A stretch of DNA of 18,122 nucleotides from an uncultured Treponema sp. (GTDB lineage Bacteria; Spirochaetota; Spirochaetia; Treponematales; Treponemataceae). Below the pieces are notes generated by a model. It had not been told where the DNA came from, made no database searches, and worked only from the letters and a program-made list of their open reading frames with translations. Shown here piece after piece: positions 13,742 through 18,122 of this stretch. Within the stretch, counting starts at the first letter, position 1, and each line of letters opens with the position of its first letter. The position numbers were made by a program, and so were the translations under genes. The DNA lies in the NCBI GenBank assembly GCA_945833725.1, contig CAMAFU010000012.1:1-18122 (forward strand), in the 5' to 3' direction.

Positions 13742-14170
13742 ATGAACGAACTTGCACTTTTCAACAATCTGTTTGATGGATTTGACGAAGACGGACTTTT
13801 AATGCCGTCCTTCAGCTTAAAAAAGGCCTTCAATCTGCCAAAAACAGATGTAAAAGAGGACGAAAAAGCTTACACACTGGAAATGGATCTTCCTGGAAAA
13901 ACAGAAAAGGATGTAAATGTAGAACTGAACAATAATGTTCTTACAATTTCTTCTGCAACTGAAGACAAAAAGGAAGAAAAATCCGGTAAAAAAGACAACA
14001 AATGGATAATCAGAGAAAGATCCTGGTCTAAATTTTCCAGAAGTTTCACCCTGCCAGAAGATGTAGAGCCTGAAAAACTGGCAGCAACTGTAAAAAACGG
14101 AATTCTTACAGTTACCATGCCGCGAAAAGAAAGCACAACTCCAAAAAAAATTGCCATAAAAGTTGAGTAA
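13742..14170 (+). CDS. hsp20: Small heat-shock protein (Hsp20/alpha-crystallin)
   Basis: An ATP-independent holdase chaperone that keeps unfolding proteins soluble and forms large oligomers. The 142-residue product has a short Phe/Leu-rich N-terminal arm (1-33), the alpha-crystallin domain (about 34-130) opening 'PKTDVKEDEKAYTLEMDLPG' and closing with the conserved NGILTVTMPR (119-128), and a short tail with an I-x-I anchor (IAI, 137-139). The domain holds a Lys/Glu/Asp-rich loop ('EDKKEEKSGKKDNK'). A perfect AGGAGG (13729-13734) is seven bases before the ATG, the strongest ribosome binding site in the window. The upstream DNA has a sigma-54-like promoter and three symmetric elements. A large hairpin terminator follows, so the gene is a single-gene unit. 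Confidence 0.95.
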   Translation: MNELALFNNLFDGFDEDGLLMPSFSLKKAFNLPKTDVKEDEKAYTLEMDLPGKTEKDVNVELNNNVLTISSATEDKKEEKSGKKDNKWIIRERSWSKFSRSFTLPEDVEPEKLAATVKNGILTVTMPRKESTTPKKIAIKVE

Positions 14171-14188
14171 AACGCTTTCATAAGTTCA

Positions 14189-14302
14189 CGGGGCTGTTCT
14201 ACAACAAATATGTTTGGTCAAGGCACGCTATCGCTCAAGGCCTTGACTCAGCCGTTTTTAAAGTTTGCAATAAACCTTAAATCAGAACAGCCCTGTTTTT
14301 TT
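14189..14302 (+). terminator. Two-tier hairpin terminator of hsp20
   Basis: The outer stem is 12 bp: CGGGGCTGTTCT (14189-14200) with AGAACAGCCCTG (14284-14295), one G-U, followed by seven T. Its 83-base loop holds a second hairpin, GTCAAGGC (14217-14224) with GCCTTGAC (14240-14247). The inner part looks like an insert, perhaps another dispersed repeat. Confidence 0.8.
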
Positions 14303-14361
14303 ATTTTGGCTTAGAGTTTTATCCAAAAAATTTTTTCCCTTTAAATCATTTTGTAAATTGC

Positions 14362-14389
14362 TTGACTTTAGAAAATGAACAGTTAAAAT
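14362..14389 (+). promoter_or_regulatory. cheA: Sigma-70-type promoter of cheA (leaderless)
   Basis: TTGACT (14362-14367), 16-base spacer, TAAAAT (14384-14389). The seven bases that follow lead exactly to the cheA ATG, so transcription should begin at or within a base or two of the start codon. Confidence 0.6.
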
Positions 14390-14396
14390 ATATTGT

Positions 14397-16766
14397 ATGA
14401 GTGATTATCTTGATGCAAATAACGAAGAACTTTTAAAAGATTACTTCTCGGAAGCTGAACTCATGGTTGATAACCTTGAGAGCAATATCCTTACAATAGA
14501 AAATGACCCGAACAATCACGATGCCATCGACGAAATTTTCCGGGCTGCGCATACTCTCAAAGGAAACTCTGCAACCGTTGAATTTACAGAAATTTCCCAC
14601 TTTGCCCACAAAATGGAAGATCTTCTCGATGAAGTTCGCTCCGACAGAGTTCAGGTAACAGAAGATGTTGTTGATACGCTCCTTACATCTCTGGATGTTA
14701 TAAAGGCAATGCTTGAATCACGGCAAAACGGTTCATGCTACGAAGAAAACATCGACGAAATTACTTCAAAAATACAAAGTCTTATACCTTCAAAAAACGG
14801 AACTCCAAAAACTGCACCTGCAAAAAAAGAAGTTTCATCTCCTGCTCCAGTTTCTGCTCCTGCAAAAAAAGCAGATTCCTCTGCAGAAAAAATCGATATT
14901 TCCGAATTCGAACTTCTTGAACTTAAGCAAAGTTGCGAAAGCGGTCAGAAACTGTGGTCCATACAGGTTGTATTCGACGAAACAAATCCAATGAATACAG
15001 TGGGCGGCATTCAGGTTTTTGCAGCCCTTAAAGCATGCGGAACAGTACTTAAAACAGTTCCAGATTTTGATGCCCTTTACGAAGATGAATTTCATCGGGA
15101 TGTTACATACTACATTGCATCTTCAAGCGATGCTTCCGTTCTGGAAGATACAGCCTTTCTAAATGATGTTACTTTAAGTGTAGATGCAAAATGTCTGGAC
15201 AATGCTGTTGCCTCCGACTCTGTTCAAGAGCAGCCTCAGCAGGTTTCTTCCCCTGCAGAAGAAGTTTCTGTTCAAAAAGAACAGCCTGCCGAAGATTCTG
15301 CAGAAAAAAAGGAAACCTCAAAGCCGCAGGCAGTTTCATCAGCAAAATCTTCACAAAAAACAGGAACAGGTCATTCCCAGCAAAGTTCAATTCTCCGTGT
15401 TGACTCTAAACGCATCGATTACCTTCTTAACCTGGTTTCAGAAACGGTAATCACAAAGGCATCTTTCAATCAAAGTGCACAGCAGCAGGCAGATATGCTC
15501 ATTCAATTCCAAACATTAGATTCTTCCTATAAAGAAAAAATCAGAAAAATGTTTGAACAGTTGCCTCAATATCTCGAAGAAATCCAAAACGGTGTATCTG
15601 TTAAAGACATCAAGAATAATATTCTTAATGAATACGGCGACATTGCTACTTATTTCGATGCCTTCGAAGCCAGATTCAAAGATTTAAATTCAAAATTTCA
15701 TTCTGCAACGCAAAATTTAGGTCGGATTGCAGGAGAACTTCAGGAAGGCGTTATGAAAATCCGAATGGTTCCTATCAGTCAGATTTTCGACCGTTTCCCA
15801 AGAGTTGTAAGAGATCTTCAAAAAGACCTTAACAAAAAAGTCAATCTTCTTATCGAAGGTGAAGATACAGAACTTGATAAAACTGTAATTGATGACTTAA
15901 TGGATCCAATAATGCACTGTGTCAGAAATTCAGTTGATCACGGTATTGAATCTCCAGAAATCCGTAAAAAGAACGGCAAAGAAGAAACCGGTACAGTTCT
16001 TTTAAAGGCTGCCAACGAAGGTAACATGATTATCATCGACATCGTAGACGACGGCGGTGGAATCGATACAGAAAAAGTGCGTGCAAAAGCTATTGAACGC
16101 GGCCTTATTCACCCTAATAAAGTTCTTACAGAACAAGAAGCTGCAAACCTTATTTTCCTTCCGGGTTTTTCCACTGCCGAAAAAATTACGAATGTTTCCG
16201 GTCGTGGTGTCGGACTCGATGTAGTAAAAACTATGATTGACAAACTTAATGGAACTGTCAATGTAACTACAGAAAAAGGAAAAGGTTCTAAATTCAGCAT
16301 AAGGCTGCCTCTCACTTTGGCTATCATACAGGGGCTTTTGGTCAAGGTTGGAAAAGAAGTTTACTCAATTCCTATTGCCTCCGTAATCGAAAGCCACAGA
16401 ATCAAAAAAGAAGAAATCAATACTATCGATAATTACGAAGTCTTGAATGTAAGAAACGAAGTTATATCAGTTCTTCGCTTAAGCAGACTTTTTAACATTC
16501 ACAACGGAGAGGATGCAGAATACTGTTTTGTCGTAATAGTCGGTACACAGGATAAAAAAATCGGCATTATGGTTGATGCACTTATTGGAGAAGAAGATGT
16601 TGTTATAAAACCTCTTCGTGATCAGTTTACTCAATCTCCAGGCATTGCCGGTGCATCAATTCTTGGTGACGGTTCTGTTTCCCTTATTATCGATGTCAGT
16701 CAATTACTGGAACTCGGTGTCCGTCAGGAAATCGAAGCTCGCTCTGAATACGGAATTCTGGATTAA
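14397..16766 (+). CDS. cheA: Chemotaxis histidine kinase CheA with enlarged P3 domain
   Basis: CheA is the kinase of the chemoreceptor array; it phosphorylates CheY to control flagellar rotation. The 789-residue product has P1 (about 1-110) with phospho-site H52 in 'AAHTLKGNSA', a linker rich in Ala/Pro/Lys, a P2-like domain (about 165-270), a second Gln/Ser/Glu-rich linker, P3 from about R334, P4 with N box 'HCVRNSVDHG' (H507), G1 'DDGGGID' (551-557) and G2 'GRGVGLD' (602-608), and the CheW-like P5 (about 630-789). The stretch from 'RVDSKRID' to 'KIRMVP' is about 120 residues, against roughly 65 in E. coli or Thermotoga, so P3 carries about 55 extra helical residues, as described for T. denticola. 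There is no Shine-Dalgarno; the mRNA appears leaderless. The CheW-CheR-like gene follows after 17 bases. Confidence 0.97.
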   Translation: MSDYLDANNEELLKDYFSEAELMVDNLESNILTIENDPNNHDAIDEIFRAAHTLKGNSATVEFTEISHFAHKMEDLLDEVRSDRVQVTEDVVDTLLTSLDVIKAMLESRQNGSCYEENIDEITSKIQSLIPSKNGTPKTAPAKKEVSSPAPVSAPAKKADSSAEKIDISEFELLELKQSCESGQKLWSIQVVFDETNPMNTVGGIQVFAALKACGTVLKTVPDFDALYEDEFHRDVTYYIASSSDASVLEDTAFLNDVTLSVDAKCLDNAVASDSVQEQPQQVSSPAEEVSVQKEQPAEDSAEKKETSKPQAVSSAKSSQKTGTGHSQQSSILRVDSKRIDYLLNLVSETVITKASFNQSAQQQADMLIQFQTLDSSYKEKIRKMFEQLPQYLEEIQNGVSVKDIKNNILNEYGDIATYFDAFEARFKDLNSKFHSATQNLGRIAGELQEGVMKIRMVPISQIFDRFPRVVRDLQKDLNKKVNLLIEGEDTELDKTVIDDLMDPIMHCVRNSVDHGIESPEIRKKNGKEETGTVLLKAANEGNMIIIDIVDDGGGIDTEKVRAKAIERGLIHPNKVLTEQEAANLIFLPGFSTAEKITNVSGRGVGLDVVKTMIDKLNGTVNVTTEKGKGSKFSIRLPLTLAIIQGLLVKVGKEVYSIPIASVIESHRIKKEEINTIDNYEVLNVRNEVISVLRLSRLFNIHNGEDAEYCFVVIVGTQDKKIGIMVDALIGEEDVVIKPLRDQFTQSPGIAGASILGDGSVSLIIDVSQLLELGVRQEIEARSEYGILD

Positions 16767-16783
16767 AAAGGCAGGTATTTTAT

Positions 16784-18122
16784 ATGGAAAATATGCAGAC
16801 ACAAACAGCACAATCAACAGAACGGACCATAAATACCGCCCTTGCAGAAAATTTAGGCTCATACGCAACTTCCATGAACAGGGAAGCCACCGAAAAAGAA
16901 AAGGTTGCTCAAATTGACTACAAAATGGTTACTTTTTCTTTGGCTGGAAAGGATTATGCTATCGACATAATGAAAGTCAAGGAAATTGCAAAAGCAGGCC
17001 GTTTTACCTATGTGCCTAATACACTGCCGTTTGTTTTAGGTGTTTACAATCTTCGCGGCGATATTATACCTATTGTAGACTTGCGGTTGTTTTTCAATAT
17101 TGATGTACCAGACAGACAGGATGATGCTCTGGAAAACATGCTTATTGTATCAATCGGTGAACAGACATTCGGCATTGTTGTAGATATGATTGATAAAGTC
17201 GTCGGTATTCAAAAATCCACGATTCAACCACCTCATCCGCTTTTTGGGGATATTAACATAAAGTATATTCAGGGAGTTGTTGAGGTAGAAAACAGGCTTT
17301 TTATTCTTCTCGATATAGAAAGAATTTTCGGTTCAAAATCTGAAGCTCAGGCTATTTCTGAAGAAGACAATTCAAGAAAACGCTCTACAGCTAAAGTTGA
17401 AGTAAAAACTCAGAAGCAGAATGTTGAAATTCCAGTTGCAAAACAAAAAGAACAGGAAAACATTGATTTAAGTTTCCTGAAAGATTCTTTAGAGCAGATG
17501 AGAAAATTTACCGTTTCCGATGTAAATGAAAAATGGGTAAAAAACCGTTTTATTGAGTGGTCGAAAGAAAGGGGTACAGAAAATACGCAGTTCTCTTCTT
17601 CAGAAGATGCAGATTCTTTCCTTAAACCTTTCTATTCGCCTTGTAATATGACATGGTGGACAAAAGACTATGCTGATTCCGTTTACAAACTTTTGCCGGA
17701 CAATACTGCAAAACAGATTACTGTATGGAATCCTGGTTGTTCAAAGGGCATGGAAACATATTCTCTGGCATGTCTTTTAAAAAAGCGTTATCCAGAAGCA
17801 AAAATAAAAATTTATGCCCACGATGTAGATTTGCTTAATGTATCAAATGCGCCGTTAATAAGCCTGCCTGCTCAGGTTGCAAACGACTGGTACGCTCCTT
17901 TTGTGGCAAAAAAAGCAAATGGTGACATTACTTTTTCGTCAGAGCTGAAAGACTGTATAATGTTTGAATATCATGACTGTTCAAACACCAATGCACTTCC
18001 TGTATGCGACATGATTTTTGCACGAGATTTACTGTCTTTCCTTCCGTCTGCAAATCAGGCTAACCTTATTTCTGATTTCTCAGAAAAACTTAAGGGTAAT
18101 GGAATTGTAATAATCGGTCAAA
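16784..18122 (+). CDS. cheW: CheW fused to a CheR-like domain (partial at the window edge)
   Basis: 446 residues are visible; the C-terminus is missing. After a polar 43-residue lead comes a CheW domain (about 44-185), with 'FSLAGKDYAIDI' and the signature 'GVYNLRGDIIPIVDL' (86-100), which should couple CheA to receptors. A charged linker (about 186-225) leads to a CheR-like part: a helical subdomain (about 228-305) and a Rossmann-like SAM fold with 'VWNPGCSKGMETYSLA' (314-329), 'IYAHDVD' (343-349) and 'DMIFARDLLSFL' (409-420). Compared with active CheR, GEE of the SAM loop reads GME, the TxFFR segment reads TWWTK (290-294) so its Arg is lost, and the CRN motif reads ARD. Methyl transfer is therefore doubtful. 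A weak AGGT precedes the ATG. In Treponema this fusion is known in the che operon; cheX and cheY would be expected next. Confidence 0.93.
   Translation, partial: MENMQTQTAQSTERTINTALAENLGSYATSMNREATEKEKVAQIDYKMVTFSLAGKDYAIDIMKVKEIAKAGRFTYVPNTLPFVLGVYNLRGDIIPIVDLRLFFNIDVPDRQDDALENMLIVSIGEQTFGIVVDMIDKVVGIQKSTIQPPHPLFGDINIKYIQGVVEVENRLFILLDIERIFGSKSEAQAISEEDNSRKRSTAKVEVKTQKQNVEIPVAKQKEQENIDLSFLKDSLEQMRKFTVSDVNEKWVKNRFIEWSKERGTENTQFSSSEDADSFLKPFYSPCNMTWWTKDYADSVYKLLPDNTAKQITVWNPGCSKGMETYSLACLLKKRYPEAKIKIYAHDVDLLNVSNAPLISLPAQVANDWYAPFVAKKANGDITFSSELKDCIMFEYHDCSNTNALPVCDMIFARDLLSFLPSANQANLISDFSEKLKGNGIVIIGQ

Overview
The window looks like chromosomal DNA of a treponeme (phylum Spirochaetota). It is AT-rich and densely coded. 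The strongest clue is the right-hand end: a cheA with an enlarged dimerisation region, followed by a gene that fuses CheW to a CheR-like methyltransferase fold. That arrangement is known from the chemotaxis operon of Treponema. A lipoprotein pectate lyase suggests a pectin-using, gut- or mouth-associated species. I do not name a species.

Left arm, minus strand, 1-7310. Reading leftwards (transcription direction) there is gltX with a strong terminator, then a PL10 pectate lyase lipoprotein and an RluA-family pseudouridine synthase that are probably co-transcribed. Next comes the translation operon rpsP-khpA-rimM-trmD-rplS, with its own promoter and terminator, and then a gene cut by the window edge that may be FliK-like. 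The operon genes are a few bases apart and their ribosome binding sites often lie over the previous stop codon.

Middle, mostly plus strand, 7311-13020. A 345-bp divergent spacer leads to rsgA and mutS2, whose stop and start codons overlap. Then comes argR, with a good promoter followed by two ARG-box-like sites 21 bp apart. A 5-formyltetrahydrofolate cyclo-ligase gene (minus) and a DUF456 membrane protein gene (plus) diverge from a spacer of about 35 bp, and both appear to have almost no mRNA leader.

13021-14396. tRNA-Asn(GTT) has a clean promoter and terminator. A non-coding stretch of about 500 bp follows, containing a GC-rich, inverted-repeat-bearing block that looks like a dispersed repeat. 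After it come a sigma-54-like promoter, several palindromes, the small heat-shock gene hsp20, and a large two-tier hairpin terminator.

Right end, 14397-18122. cheA is apparently transcribed as a leaderless mRNA, and the cheW-cheR-like fusion runs off the edge. CheA and the CheW domain would form the core of the chemoreceptor array. The CheR-like domain has lost several residues expected of an active methyltransferase, so a structural or ligand-sensing role is more likely than receptor methylation.

Three themes deserve follow-up: the atypical chemotaxis core proteins, repeated leaderless start architecture (cheA, the cyclo-ligase gene, DUF456, perhaps the left-edge gene), and the non-coding structure around hsp20.
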